From NCBI GenBank assembly GCA_038238115.1, contig JBBRYB010000004.1, positions 121,226-185,225 on the forward strand: a stretch of 64,000 bases of DNA. The letters are read 5' to 3'. Shown one piece after another: positions 42,578-51,782 of the stretch. This DNA is from JBBRYB01 sp038238115. GTDB lineage: Bacteria; Actinomycetota; Actinomycetes; Propionibacteriales; Nocardioidaceae. The notes under the pieces are model-generated. The model did not search any database, had not been told where the DNA came from, and worked only from the letters and a program-made list of their open reading frames with translations. The position numbers and the translations under genes are program-made. The first letter of the stretch is position 1. Every line of letters starts with the position of its first letter.

Positions 42578-43273
42578 ATGAGATCGAACGCCGAAGCGAG
42601 CAGGACTCGAGCAAGACATCGCAGGTCCGCTGGCGTCGCCATCCTGACCGCCCTCATCGCCGGCACACCGCTTGCGGTGCTGACCGCGGCGCCGGCGCTG
42701 GCCGCGACCACCTACGCGTGTCCGTTGTCGAGCGGAACTGTCTGCCAGAGCCCGCTGACTGGTACTGCGCACGGCAGCGCGAACGCGACCGCGGACGGGT
42801 ACCAGTTCGGGCCACAACCCGGCTATGTCTCGGTGAACAACTCCCAGCAGATCAGCACAAACTTTCCCTTCAGCTTTTCCGTCCAGGTGAAAGGCGTCGG
42901 TGTTCCGCCGTCAGCCGTGGGCGATTACGACGTTGTTCGTGGCACGCCAGGCGGAAACTGGAAGCTCGAGGTCGTCGCAAGAAACAATCGGAACACCGCC
43001 CAGGCCGCGTGCTTCTTCAACGGGGCAAAGAGCAAGAGGGTCGTCAGTGGCGGTCCGGATCTGACCACACTGAAGAGCAACTGGACGACGATCCAATGCA
43101 CCAACACCGGTTCGGCTATCGAACTGAGAGTTGGCGGCGTCCTGGTGAAAAAGGTGACTATCTCCACCGGTGCCATCCCCAACCCCGGTCCCCTCTTGAT
43201 AGGCGCGAAGGACACCAGTGGCGGCGACCAGTACACCGGGTTCGCGAGAGACCTGAAGATCAGCGCAGGGTGA
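42578..43273 (+). CDS. Secreted LamG/concanavalin-like protein
   Basis: 231-aa exported protein with a basic N-region and signal peptide (cleavage after about residue 43, APALAATT). The mature part is a single lectin-like jelly roll: FPFSFSVQVKGVG, GDYDVVRGTPGGNWKLEVVAR, CFFNGAKSK, NWTTIQCTN and GPLLIGAKDTSGGDQYTGFARDLKIS follow the LamG order of strands. Two cysteines (in ACFFNGA and IQCTN) probably pair. ATG 42578 has GGAG upstream. A carbohydrate- or wall-binding role is likely but unproven. Confidence 0.78.
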   Translation: MRSNAEASRTRARHRRSAGVAILTALIAGTPLAVLTAAPALAATTYACPLSSGTVCQSPLTGTAHGSANATADGYQFGPQPGYVSVNNSQQISTNFPFSFSVQVKGVGVPPSAVGDYDVVRGTPGGNWKLEVVARNNRNTAQAACFFNGAKSKRVVSGGPDLTTLKSNWTTIQCTNTGSAIELRVGGVLVKKVTISTGAIPNPGPLLIGAKDTSGGDQYTGFARDLKISAG

Positions 43274-43737
43274 GGACCCAATCGAGCTGAGCGGCCGGCG
43301 GCGGTGGCCGGAGGCACCGTCACCGCGCCCCGCCGGCATCGCTCCCGCTTGGTGTGAGCGAGCGTCCGATCATGGTCTGACGGGCTGGTCAGGCACCGCC
43401 ATGACGCCTGTCGACACATGGTCGACCCCAGTCCGAAGTCGACGCTCCTCAACGCATCGACGGCCTCCGGTAGGCCAGCGCTCGAAGCGCGCTTGCTCGT
43501 CACCTGGCCGCGGGCCAGGCCCTGTAGGTTCCCGAGCCTGCAGGCCCCCGTTCAGCAAGCCCGGGTGGGGAAGCCGTGACCAAACCGGCGCCACATCGTT
43601 CAACAAGAAGGTGTAGCGGCCCCGAAAAAGGGGTAAGTGACTCCATGTTCAGGAACCATGACAATGTGCTACCGCACCGGGTAACACTGCCTGGGTGGGA
43701 CTGCAAAGTTCGCCATCGCTTTCGGAGGGACCACGCT
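43274..43737. other. Intergenic region between two LamG-like genes
   Basis: 464 bases with no convincing gene. A GC hairpin (CGGCC at about 43293, GGCCG 14 bases on) may end the upstream transcript, and CCCC/GGGG with an A-rich loop occurs at 43620-43634. CGGAGGG just before 43738 serves the next gene. Confidence 0.4.
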
Positions 43738-44511
43738 ATGAGGGTTAAGCCAGTTTCCGCATTCAGCATCGCCGTGCTCGTGGCGACGATGGCGGTGAGT
43801 CTCGTGACGCCGTCGGTCGTGGGTGCGGTCAGTTCGCCACAGGCTGGGTCGGCGGGTCGAAGTGGCCCGGACACGTTTCGGTTCATGTTCAATGGTCATC
43901 AGAGCCTGAGATCCGGAACTCGGGTGATCGACGCCACCGGCCATGGACACGATGGAGTTGTGCGCACCTCGGGTGCGGGCCACCTCACCGTGGTGAAGAG
44001 CGGGGTCAAAGGCACACATGCAGCCGGCTTCCCACGTATATGCAAGGGATGCAACCGCGCTATTATTAGCATCGCTGGCCGCCCCTCACTTAATCCTCGT
44101 CTACGTGCCTTCACCTTCGGTGCCGCGGTCCGCCTCACGCCCAAGCAAGCTCCGGCAAAGCGAGACCCCAACATCTTGAGCAAGGGAATGGATCGGCACC
44201 ACCAATTCAAATTGCATCTGCTCGGAGCTAAACCGCGCTGCGTCTTCGCTGGGCTGGCTCATGAGATCCTGATCACATCTAAGCAGCCGATCGACGATGG
44301 ATCTTGGCATCGGGTGGTATGCGCTCGGAGCCGCCAGCATCACCGTCTTTTCGTTGACGGTGTGCTCAAGGCGGCTTCGAACAGCCTTTCCAGCGGTCTC
44401 ATCGCCCAGAAGGGCCCGGTGAAGATCGGTGGACGAGCCGTCGGGCACGCCGGGAGTAACGACCAGTTCCACGGCGACCTCGACGATGTCTTCCTCCACA
44501 TCGGAAGGTAA
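43738..44511 (+). CDS. Secreted LamG/concanavalin-like protein
   Basis: 257-aa exported protein. Signal peptide about 1-27 (ending VVGAVSS). Mature domain: DTFRFMFNGHQSLRSGTRVIDATGHGHDGVV is the first LamG strand pair, FTFGAAVRLTP and SWHRVVCARSRQHHRLFVDGVLK the middle, and FHGDLDDVFLHIG the end. The final strand matches FFQGVVDEVSLDIG in the metallophosphoesterase at 34.6 kb, so the domains are related. ATG 43738 has GGAGGG 9 bases upstream. It is richer in His and Lys and lower in GC than its neighbours. Confidence 0.78.
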   Translation: MRVKPVSAFSIAVLVATMAVSLVTPSVVGAVSSPQAGSAGRSGPDTFRFMFNGHQSLRSGTRVIDATGHGHDGVVRTSGAGHLTVVKSGVKGTHAAGFPRICKGCNRAIISIAGRPSLNPRLRAFTFGAAVRLTPKQAPAKRDPNILSKGMDRHHQFKLHLLGAKPRCVFAGLAHEILITSKQPIDDGSWHRVVCARSRQHHRLFVDGVLKAASNSLSSGLIAQKGPVKIGGRAVGHAGSNDQFHGDLDDVFLHIGR

Positions 44512-44664
44512 CGAGCGCTGAGGAGGGCAGCGGGACGCTCACGCACCGGCCGACGGCGCCCGCCAAAGTAGCGCGCACCTCTGCCCGGCGTCGGCCGGTC
44601 CGGAGAACTCACGCTCCGCTGAGACCGGGCGGTCCTGACAACGGTGTCCCGAGACATCACATGG

Positions 44665-44751
44665 CGGTGGCGGTGGGATTTGAACCCACGGTGGGCTTGC
44701 ACCCACACACGCTTTCGAGGCGTGCTCCTTAGGCCGCTCGGACACGCCACC
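44665..44751 (-). tRNA. tRNA-Ser (anticodon CGA)
   Basis: 87-base class II tRNA on the minus strand. Acceptor GGTGGCG/CGCCACC, anticodon stem CACGC/GCGTG with loop CTCGAAA (anticodon CGA), long variable arm (GTGGGTGCAAGCCCAC) and T loop TTCAAAT, discriminator G. CCA is encoded at 44664-44662. It decodes TCG. Confidence 0.95.
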
Positions 44752-44836
44752 GCGCAGCAGGCTACCGGAGGTCGCTCGGTGTAACGAAACCGGCGGACGT
44801 CGATGACTTGTCGTAGGCCGGGCGTGCGCCGACTGG

Positions 44837-45292
44837 TCAGCGACGTTGGTCGAAGAAGCCGCGCAGCAGAGCCGCCGTCTCGTCGATCAGGACTCCGCCG
44901 ACCACCTCGGGGCGGTGGTTGAGGCGCCGGTCGCGTACGACGTCCCACAGCGAGCCGACGGCCCCCGCCTTCGGGTCGTAGGCGCCGAACACCACCCGGG
45001 CCAGCCGCGAGACCACGATGGCCCCGGCGCACATGGTGCAGGGCTCGAGCGTGACGACGAGGGAGCAGCCGTCCAGCCGCCAGGTCCCGAGCCGGCTCGC
45101 CGCGCTCCTGATCGCGACGACTTCAGCGTGTGCTGTGGGGTCAGCGGCTGCCTCACGCCGGTTGCAGCCCGTGGCGATCGGGTTGCCGCTGACGTCGAGC
45201 ACGACCGCCCCGACGGGTACGTCGGCCGAGGCGTCGGCCTCGAGCGCGACGCTGATTGCCCGGCGCATGACGTCATCGTAGTCGGGAGGCAT
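44837..45292 (-). CDS. tadA: tRNA-specific adenosine deaminase
   Basis: 151-aa zinc deaminase that converts adenosine-34 of tRNA-Arg(ACG) to inosine. His55-Ala-Glu57 carries the zinc ligand and proton shuttle, and Pro84-Cys85-Thr-Met-Cys88 gives the other two ligands. VPVGAVVLDVSGNPIATGCNRREAAADPTAHAE is standard. It follows the TadA-associated gene by 45 bases. Confidence 0.95.
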   Translation of the reverse strand: MPPDYDDVMRRAISVALEADASADVPVGAVVLDVSGNPIATGCNRREAAADPTAHAEVVAIRSAASRLGTWRLDGCSLVVTLEPCTMCAGAIVVSRLARVVFGAYDPKAGAVGSLWDVVRDRRLNHRPEVVGGVLIDETAALLRGFFDQRR

Positions 45293-45337
45293 GACATCGA
45301 GGTCGCGGCGGGGGCCGCAGCGAGGCGACCGGCGCCC

Positions 45338-45838
45338 TCAGGCCTGCGCCGAGTCGAGCAGCTCGTCGAAGGCGGAGCCGAAACCGATGCGTTCCGCGAT
45401 GTCGCCGAGGAGTTCGTCGGGAAAAAGGTCGAGGTCGTCGCACATGGCGCCCATCTCCATCGCCGGCACGCCGAGGTCGGCAAGGATCCCGAGGTCACCG
45501 GCGGGTTGGATCTGGTCGTCGTCGTCGTCGGGCGGCGGCAGCGCGAGCCGCTCCACGACCGAGCGCGCCAGCGGTGACTCGGTGGCGGCACCGACATCGG
45601 ACAGCAGCAGCCGGACATGACCTCCGCTGACGCGGGCCAGCACGAAGAAGTCCTCGTCGACGCTCACCATGCCGATCGTCCCGACATCGGAGGGCATCTG
45701 TGCGAGCGCGTGCACCAATACCTCCAGCTCCGTCGCCGCCCGGGGGGGCAGCGTCGAGACGGTCCACTCGCCCTCATCGCGATAGGCGGCGACGGCGAAG
45801 TCGATGGCGGCAGCCGACTCGGCATCTTTCGCGCTCAT
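45338..45838 (-). CDS. tRNA adenosine deaminase-associated protein
   Basis: 166-aa acidic protein found beside tadA in actinobacteria. AIDFAVAAYRDEGEWTVSTLPPRAATELEVLVHALAQMP, FFVLARVSGGHVRLLLSDVGAA and the Asp run PPPDDDDDQ are family features, as is GDLGILADLGVPAMEMGAMCDDLDLFPDELLGDIAERIGFG. Biochemical role unknown; the constant pairing suggests help in tRNA modification. It is divergent from upp. Confidence 0.88.
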   Translation of the reverse strand: MSAKDAESAAAIDFAVAAYRDEGEWTVSTLPPRAATELEVLVHALAQMPSDVGTIGMVSVDEDFFVLARVSGGHVRLLLSDVGAATESPLARSVVERLALPPPDDDDDQIQPAGDLGILADLGVPAMEMGAMCDDLDLFPDELLGDIAERIGFGSAFDELLDSAQA

Positions 45839-45930
45839 GTCTTGATGGTGACAGATTGCCGAGGGAGCCGCGACCCTTGGTATTCGAGCCCCTAGGTCGC
45901 CACGGCGCTCATCCTCTAGGTTGGACCACC

Positions 45931-46572
45931 ATGCAGACTCTGGTGATCGACCATCCTCTTGTGGCCCACAAGCTCACCGCACTGCGCGACGAGACGACCG
46001 ACTCACCGACGTTTCGGCGACTGGCCGAGGAGCTCGTGACGCTGCTCGCCTACGAGGCGACGCGTGAGGTCCGTACGCAGTCGGTCCGGATCGTGACTCC
46101 GGTCGCCCCGGCCGAGGGTACGAAGCTGGCGGCGCCGAAGCCGTTGGTCGTGCCGATCCTGCGGGCGGGGCTGGGGATGCTCGAGGGGATGGTGCGGCTG
46201 CTCCCCACGGCCGAGGTCGGCTTCCTCGGCATGATCCGGGACGAGGACACCTTGAAGGCGTCGACGTACGCCGAGAGACTGCCCGACGACCTGTCCGGAC
46301 GCCAGTGCTTCCTGCTCGACCCGATGCTCGCCACCGGCGGCACGCTGTCAGCGGCGATCGCCTTCCTCGTCGCCCGAGGCGCTGACCACATCACCGCCAT
46401 CTGCTTGCTGGCCGCGCCGGAGGGCTGCCGACGGCTGGAACGAGAGCTCAGCAAGCTCGCCATCCCGGTCACGGTCGTCACCGCGGCTATGGACGAAAGG
46501 CTGAACGAGAAGGGCTACATCGTGCCGGGTCTCGGCGACGCCGGAGACCGCCTGTATGGCGTCGTGAGGTGA
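45931..46572 (+). CDS. upp: Uracil phosphoribosyltransferase
   Basis: 213-aa salvage enzyme making UMP from uracil and PRPP. The PRPP loop LDPMLATGGT is at 129-138, and PILRAGLGMLEGM and the C-terminal uracil-binding IVPGLGDAGDRLYG are present. The ATG at 45931 gives the family N-terminus MQTLVIDHPLVAHKLT. A GC-rich hairpin follows the stop within 6 bases. Confidence 0.97.
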   Translation: MQTLVIDHPLVAHKLTALRDETTDSPTFRRLAEELVTLLAYEATREVRTQSVRIVTPVAPAEGTKLAAPKPLVVPILRAGLGMLEGMVRLLPTAEVGFLGMIRDEDTLKASTYAERLPDDLSGRQCFLLDPMLATGGTLSAAIAFLVARGADHITAICLLAAPEGCRRLERELSKLAIPVTVVTAAMDERLNEKGYIVPGLGDAGDRLYGVVR

Positions 46573-46577
46573 CAGCC

Positions 46578-46594
46578 GGCGGCGCGGCGCCGCC
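46578..46594 (+). terminator. GC-rich hairpin after upp
   Basis: A 7-bp perfect stem (GGCGGCG at 46578-46584, CGCCGCC at 46588-46594) with loop CGG starts 6 bases after the upp stop. No U tract follows, as is usual for actinobacterial terminators. Confidence 0.55.
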
Positions 46595-46695
46595 CGCGCA
46601 TCGCGGACGCTCAAGCCCGCGGCCCGAGGGCATGAGAAGAAGAGTGGCATGCGAAGAGCGGCACCTGGCGCTGGCGGGGCAGCGCAAGCGAGGTG

Positions 46696-48084
46696 CTAGA
46701 GCGCCTTGACCGCCGAGAGAAGCTTGCCCATCGTGTCCTTGGCGTCGCCGAAAAGCAGAGTGGTCTTGGGGTCGAAGAGAAGCTCGTTCTCGATGCCGGC
46801 GAAGCCGGGTCGCATGGAGCGCTTCATGAAGATGATCTGGTGCGCCTCGTTGGCGTTGAGGATCGGCATCCCATAGATCGGCGCGCCCGGAGTTGTCTTC
46901 GCTGCCGGGTTGACCACGTCGTTCGCGCCGACGACCAGCACGACATCGGTCTGCTTGAAATCGCCGTTGATGTCGTCCATCTCCTTGAGCTGCTCATAGG
47001 GCACCCGCGCCTCGGCGAGCAGCACGTTCATGTGGCCAGGCATCCGGCCGGCGACGGGGTGGATGGCGTAATTCACCGTTGTGCCCTTCTCGCCGAGCAC
47101 GTCCACAAGCTCGCGAAGGGTGTGCTGCGCCTGCGCTACGGCCAGGCCGTAGCCGGGCACGATGATGACGCGGTGCGCGTAGCCGAGCAGGATCGCGACG
47201 TCCTGCGGGTTCGCCGACCGCACCGGACGATCAGACACCTCCCCCGCTCCCAGCGTGGAGCCGCCCCTCAGCGCTCCGAAGAGGGTGTTGGCCAGGGACC
47301 TGCCCATGGCCGCGGCCATCAGCTTCGTCAGCAACGTGCCGGAAGCGCCCACCAGCGTCCCCGCCACCAGCAGGACAGTGTTGCCGAGCACGTAGCCGCC
47401 GGCCGCCACCGTGAGACCGGTAAAGGCGTTCAGCAGTGAGATGACGATCGGCACGTCCGCGCCGCCGACGGGCAGCACCAGCAGCACACCCAGCACGAGC
47501 CCAAGCAGACCGAGCACCACCCCGACCCACATCGCCGGCTGGACCACCAGGACCACCGCGAGCACGACGGCCGCCAGGAGCCCGCCGCCGAAGGCGATCG
47601 GCAGGCCGGGGAAGATGACCGGTCGGGTCGTCATCAGCTCCTGCAGCTTCGCGAACGTCACCAGGGAGCCGGCGAAGCTGACCGACCCGACGATGATGGT
47701 GAACGCCGTCGCTGCCAGGTCGAACTTCGCCACGCCGGCGCCGGCCGCCACGGCCACCACCGCGTGCAGCTCAAGCAGCGCCACGAGCGCCGCCGCGCCG
47801 CCTCCGACGCCGTTGAACAACGCCACGAGCTGCGGCATCTGGGTCATCTGGACCCGGCGCGCACCCACGACCCCGACCACCGTGCCCACCGCGATCGCGA
47901 CCAAGATCGCGATCACGTGGCGCAGATCCTCGGCGAAGAAGACAGCGACGCAGGCCACGACCGCACCGACGGCGCCGATGAGGTTGCCGTTACGGGCGGT
48001 CCTCGGTGACGACAGCCCCCTGAGCGCCAAGATGAAGCACACGGCAGCAGCGAGATAGGCGACCTGAGCCCAGGTCGGCGTCAT
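46696..48084 (-). CDS. pntB: NAD(P) transhydrogenase subunit beta
   Basis: 462-aa proton-pumping transhydrogenase subunit: about 8-9 membrane helices then the NADP-binding domain III (PGYGLAVAQAQHTLRELVD, HPVAGRMPGHMNVLLAEA, DVVLVVGANDVVNPA, GMPILNANEA). It couples proton entry to hydride transfer from NADH to NADP+. Its start overlaps the stop of pntAB (ATGA at 48084-48081). Confidence 0.96.
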   Translation of the reverse strand: MTPTWAQVAYLAAAVCFILALRGLSSPRTARNGNLIGAVGAVVACVAVFFAEDLRHVIAILVAIAVGTVVGVVGARRVQMTQMPQLVALFNGVGGGAAALVALLELHAVVAVAAGAGVAKFDLAATAFTIIVGSVSFAGSLVTFAKLQELMTTRPVIFPGLPIAFGGGLLAAVVLAVVLVVQPAMWVGVVLGLLGLVLGVLLVLPVGGADVPIVISLLNAFTGLTVAAGGYVLGNTVLLVAGTLVGASGTLLTKLMAAAMGRSLANTLFGALRGGSTLGAGEVSDRPVRSANPQDVAILLGYAHRVIIVPGYGLAVAQAQHTLRELVDVLGEKGTTVNYAIHPVAGRMPGHMNVLLAEARVPYEQLKEMDDINGDFKQTDVVLVVGANDVVNPAAKTTPGAPIYGMPILNANEAHQIIFMKRSMRPGFAGIENELLFDPKTTLLFGDAKDTMGKLLSAVKAL

Positions 48085-48380
48085 GCGCGCGGCTCCTGCC
48101 GCCTACGGCCGGTGAACATCTGCAGCATCCGGTCGGTCACCACGAAGCCGCCCACCATGTTGATGGTGGCGAGTACGACGGCCACCAGCCCGACGACCAG
48201 CCCCACAGTCGAGTCGGTGAAGCCGGTGACCAGGATGGCGCCGAGCAGGATCACGCCATGGATGGCGTTGGCGCCTGACATCAGTGGTGTGTGCAGCGTC
48301 GAGGACACCTTCGAGATCACCTCGACACCGACGAAGACGCTCAGCACGAAGATCGTCAGCCAGACGATGGGTTCACTCAT
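48081..48380 (-). CDS. pntAB: NAD(P) transhydrogenase subunit alpha 2 (membrane part)
   Basis: 99-aa membrane subunit with three helices (PIVWLTIFVLSVFVGVEVIS, NAIHGVILLGAILVTGF, LVVGLVAVVLATINMVGGF). ALHTPLMSGANAIHG-type sequence is the hallmark of this subunit. The ATG at 48380 lies within the 3' end of pntAA (8-base overlap). In E. coli this segment is fused to PntA; here it is separate, as in many actinobacteria and alphaproteobacteria. Confidence 0.93.
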   Translation of the reverse strand: MSEPIVWLTIFVLSVFVGVEVISKVSSTLHTPLMSGANAIHGVILLGAILVTGFTDSTVGLVVGLVAVVLATINMVGGFVVTDRMLQMFTGRRRQEPRA

Positions 48381-49500
48381 GGTCGCCCTCCAGGCTCTGC
48401 CGCGTCGGTTCGTGGGTGATCCGCCCGTCGTGGGTGACCGACGTGCCGGCGACGATCTCGTCGTCGAAGTCCGGCGCGAAACCGTCGTCACCCGTCATCA
48501 GCGTCACGATGTTGATGAGGTTCTGCGCGTACAGCTTGCTGGCCGGCCCTGGCATCTGGCTTGGCACGTTGAACGCTCCCCAGACCTGGGCGGCTCCGAT
48601 CTGGACGACGCTGCCGGCCACGACTCCCTCCACATTGCCGCCCGACTCCGCAGCCAGATCCACCACCACCGATCCGGCCTTCATCTGCTCGACCATCTGT
48701 GCCGTCACGAGCAACGGTGCCTCGCGACCGGGGACGGCTGCGGTCGTGATCAGCGCGTCGGCGGCGGCGATGTGGGGAGCCAGCAGGTCGCGCTGGCGTT
48801 CGGCCCGGTCCTCGGTCATCTCCCGGGCATAGCCACCGGTGCCCTCGAGCGACTCGAGCTCGAGCTCGATCGCGACGGCGCCCACGGACCGGATCTCCTC
48901 GGCCGCGGCCGCCCTGACGTCATACGCCTTGACGACGGCACCCAGTCGCTTGGCCGTGGCGATCGCCTGCAGACCGGCCACGCCGGCCCCGAGGACCACC
49001 ACCTCGGCCGGCGCGACCGTCCCCGCGGCGGTCATGTTGAGCGGGAAGAACCGCCGCAGCCGCCCCGCAGCGACGATGGCGCAGCGGTAGCCCGCCACCA
49101 ACGCCTGCGAGCTCAACGCATCCATCGACTGGGCCCGCGAGATCCGGGGCACGAGCTCCATCGCGAACGACGAGATGCCGAGGTCCCGGCGCTCCTGCAC
49201 CGTGTCGAGGGACTGGGCGGGCGGGAGGAACGAGATGGTCGCCGTGCCGGGCGCCAGCTGTCGCAGCTGCTGGCTCGTCAGGGGTTGCACGGATAGCACG
49301 AGGCCGACGTCGGCCAGCACGTCCGGCTCGATCGTGGCGCCAGCTGCGTCGTACTCCTCGTCGGCGTACTGCGCGGCCAGCCCGGCGCCAACTTCGACGG
49401 CGACCTCGTATCCGAGCGTGGTCAACTTGCCCACCAACTCGGGCACCATCGCGACACGCGCCTCGCGCTCGCGGGTCTCCTGGACGATTGCTACCTTCAC
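48373..49500 (-). CDS. pntAA: NAD(P) transhydrogenase subunit alpha 1 (NAD-binding part)
   Basis: 375-aa soluble domain I with two Rossmann-like halves. MKVAIVQETREREARVAMVPE, AMELVPRISRAQSMDALSSQA and the NAD loop VVLGAGVAGLQAIATAKRLGAVVKAYDVR are diagnostic and shared with alanine dehydrogenase. It begins with GTG at 49500. First gene of the pntAA-pntAB-pntB operon; divergent from the M1 peptidase. Confidence 0.95.
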   Translation of the reverse strand: MKVAIVQETREREARVAMVPELVGKLTTLGYEVAVEVGAGLAAQYADEEYDAAGATIEPDVLADVGLVLSVQPLTSQQLRQLAPGTATISFLPPAQSLDTVQERRDLGISSFAMELVPRISRAQSMDALSSQALVAGYRCAIVAAGRLRRFFPLNMTAAGTVAPAEVVVLGAGVAGLQAIATAKRLGAVVKAYDVRAAAAEEIRSVGAVAIELELESLEGTGGYAREMTEDRAERQRDLLAPHIAAADALITTAAVPGREAPLLVTAQMVEQMKAGSVVVDLAAESGGNVEGVVAGSVVQIGAAQVWGAFNVPSQMPGPASKLYAQNLINIVTLMTGDDGFAPDFDDEIVAGTSVTHDGRITHEPTRQSLEGDHE

Positions 49501-49703
49501 GCGCCGAACCTAGACGAGTCCCGGGCCCGACGACACATCGCCACCCCGCTGGCTCGCAATGAGCAATCACACGCCGACTCAGGCGCCACGAAACAGGGCG
49601 CAGGTTGGTGGACTGGGGTATTAGCGTGGCTGCACGCACGACGACGGCCGGCGCGGCGCGCGATCGCGTCGCCGGACGACAACGAACCGAAAGGACGAGC
49701 ACT

Positions 49704-51125
49704 GTGAAGACGAGCCCGCTCACGCGTCGCTGGCTGGCCGGAGGTGTCGCCCTGGGGCTGTCACTGAGCCCGACAGGCAGCGCCGTGCCCAGTGGGGACG
49801 CGGTCTCGCTCGGCACGCGGCTCGCCGAGCCTCAGCCAGGCTCAGCTGACTCGGGCGACTCGCTCTTCCCGCATCAGGGCAACGGCGGCTACGAGGTTGA
49901 CCACTACCGGATCGATCTGCACTGGTCGCGCCCGGATTCGATCATGTCGCTCGCCCACCTGAAGGCGTCGGCGACCCAGAACCTGTCGGCGTTCAACCTC
50001 GACCTTCGTGGCCTACGGGTCAGCTCCGTCAGGGTCGACGGCAGCCGGGCGACGTACAGGCGCAACGGCTCCGAGCTCACGATTACGCCGGCCAGCTCGA
50101 TCGTCGATGGCTCGTCGTTCGAGGTCCTCGTCCGCTACCGCGGCACGCCGCAGACCTTCATCGACCCTGACGGCGCCAAGGACGGCTGGATCCAGACGCC
50201 CGACGGCGCCACTGTGCTGTCGGAGCCGGTCGGCGCCATGACCTGGTTCCCCAACAACAACACCCCTCGCGACAAGGCCACGTTCGGCATTACCGTGACG
50301 GCTCCTCGGCGCCTGGAGGTCGTCTCGAACGGACGCCTTGTCTCCACGTCGACGCATGCTGGGACGAGGACATGGCACTGGCGGGAGATGGACCAGATGT
50401 CGAGCTACCTCGCCACGGTGTCGATCGGCGAGTACGACGTCCTGCACGACCGTTCCCGCAGAGGTGTGCCGGTCGTGTCCTACCTCGACCCCACAGTGGG
50501 CGGCGTCGATGCGGCGCGACGCGTGCCCGGCGTGATCGACTATTGGGAGAAGCTGTTCGGGCCCTACCCGTTCACCTCCAGCGGCATGATCGTCGACAAC
50601 GTCGAGGTCGGGTATGCGCTCGAAGTGCAGACGAGGCCAGTCTTCCCGTCGGTGCCCGGCATCTCTCTCATCGTCCACGAGTTCGCACACCAGTGGTTCG
50701 GCGACTCGGTGACCCTGACCGACTGGAGCGACATCTGGCTGCACGAGGGGTTCGCGACGTACGCCGAATGGCTCTGGGAAGCACGGCATCACCCCGCCTA
50801 CCCCGCCCACCGCTTCCGTCAGCTGTATCGCGGACACCCGGCCGCCGACCCCTTCTGGAACATCCCCGTCGCCGTGCCGGGGGAGCCCGCCAACCTGTTC
50901 GGCAACGCCGTCTACACCCGCGGTGCGATGGCCCTACAGGCGATACGTATGCGGATGGGTGACCGGGCGTTCTTCCGGCTCCTGCGCCGCTGGCCGGCAG
51001 TGCACCGCCAGGGCAACGTCGCCACCGCCGACCTCCAGGCGCTCGCCGAGCGGCTGTCAGGCAAGCGCCTGGACCATGTCTTCCGCATCTGGCTCTACGA
51101 GGCCAAGAAGCCGCGCGGCTACTGA
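49704..51125 (+). CDS. Secreted M1-family metallopeptidase
   Basis: 473-aa exported zinc peptidase. Signal peptide about 1-28. The active site is HEFAHQWFGD (His325, Glu326, His329) with the third ligand Glu348 in HEGFATY. The usual exopeptidase GxMEN motif reads GYALEVQTRP (303-312), a variant also seen in other secreted actinobacterial M1 enzymes. The protein stops soon after the catalytic domain and lacks the C-terminal HEAT domain of PepN. GTG 49704 has AAGGA upstream. Confidence 0.92.
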   Translation: MKTSPLTRRWLAGGVALGLSLSPTGSAVPSGDAVSLGTRLAEPQPGSADSGDSLFPHQGNGGYEVDHYRIDLHWSRPDSIMSLAHLKASATQNLSAFNLDLRGLRVSSVRVDGSRATYRRNGSELTITPASSIVDGSSFEVLVRYRGTPQTFIDPDGAKDGWIQTPDGATVLSEPVGAMTWFPNNNTPRDKATFGITVTAPRRLEVVSNGRLVSTSTHAGTRTWHWREMDQMSSYLATVSIGEYDVLHDRSRRGVPVVSYLDPTVGGVDAARRVPGVIDYWEKLFGPYPFTSSGMIVDNVEVGYALEVQTRPVFPSVPGISLIVHEFAHQWFGDSVTLTDWSDIWLHEGFATYAEWLWEARHHPAYPAHRFRQLYRGHPAADPFWNIPVAVPGEPANLFGNAVYTRGAMALQAIRMRMGDRAFFRLLRRWPAVHRQGNVATADLQALAERLSGKRLDHVFRIWLYEAKKPRGY

Positions 51126-51190
51126 GCGTGCATCCCGACCGTAGCGCCAGCTCGACCGGCCGAGGCTCCCAGGGCGTAATCTCTGCGGTC

Positions 51191-51757
51191 ATGGAGACGT
51201 TTCTCTTGATCCTCGCGGCGCTCGCCTTGCTCACACTCGCAACAGGGGTCGTGGTGACCCGCCGGGTCGTCAGAGCGGTCCGCCGGCAAGCAGGTGTCCT
51301 TCGCGACCGGGCCGGTATCACCGTGCGTGCCCATACGGGCGGCTCCCCGGGGGAGATAGCGCGGCTGCGCCTCGGTCTGCATCGGTCCGTCACCGGCGTA
51401 CGGCGCGCGCTAACAGCCGCCCAGGGGGCGAGCGCGCCCGTCGGAGATGTGGCATCGCTCCTGGTCAAGCTCGAGCAGGCGGCCCACGACGTGGACACCG
51501 AGCTGCAGATGCTCGAGGCTCCGGCACGAGGCCGGCCAGCCGTGGGTCTGGCCGGCCCACGCTCACGCGCTCGGTCGGTCACCGACGCCGCCGGCCACCT
51601 CATCGATGCACTTGCCGCTGGTGTCAGCAGAGTCGCTCCGGACCTCACCCGGCTTCAAGCCGAGTGCGCCATCGAGGCCGAGGCCCTGCGTGGCTACGCT
51701 CATGACGATCAGCTCCTTCCTCGAGCTGAGCCGACGTCCGTCCGCACCGCCTGGTGA
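51191..51757 (+). CDS. Single-pass membrane protein of unknown function
   Basis: 188-aa protein with an N-terminal helix (METFLLILAALALLTLATGVVV), a basic stretch (TRRVVRAVRRQAGVLRDRAG) and a long alpha-helical cytosolic part with heptad-like leucines (VASLLVKLEQAAHDVDTELQML). No known domain is recognised. It lies 65 bases after the M1 gene and 25 before ppgK, in the same direction. Confidence 0.65.
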   Translation: METFLLILAALALLTLATGVVVTRRVVRAVRRQAGVLRDRAGITVRAHTGGSPGEIARLRLGLHRSVTGVRRALTAAQGASAPVGDVASLLVKLEQAAHDVDTELQMLEAPARGRPAVGLAGPRSRARSVTDAAGHLIDALAAGVSRVAPDLTRLQAECAIEAEALRGYAHDDQLLPRAEPTSVRTAW

Positions 51758-51782
51758 ACGACGCCGCGAGGAGCAGCAGGCT

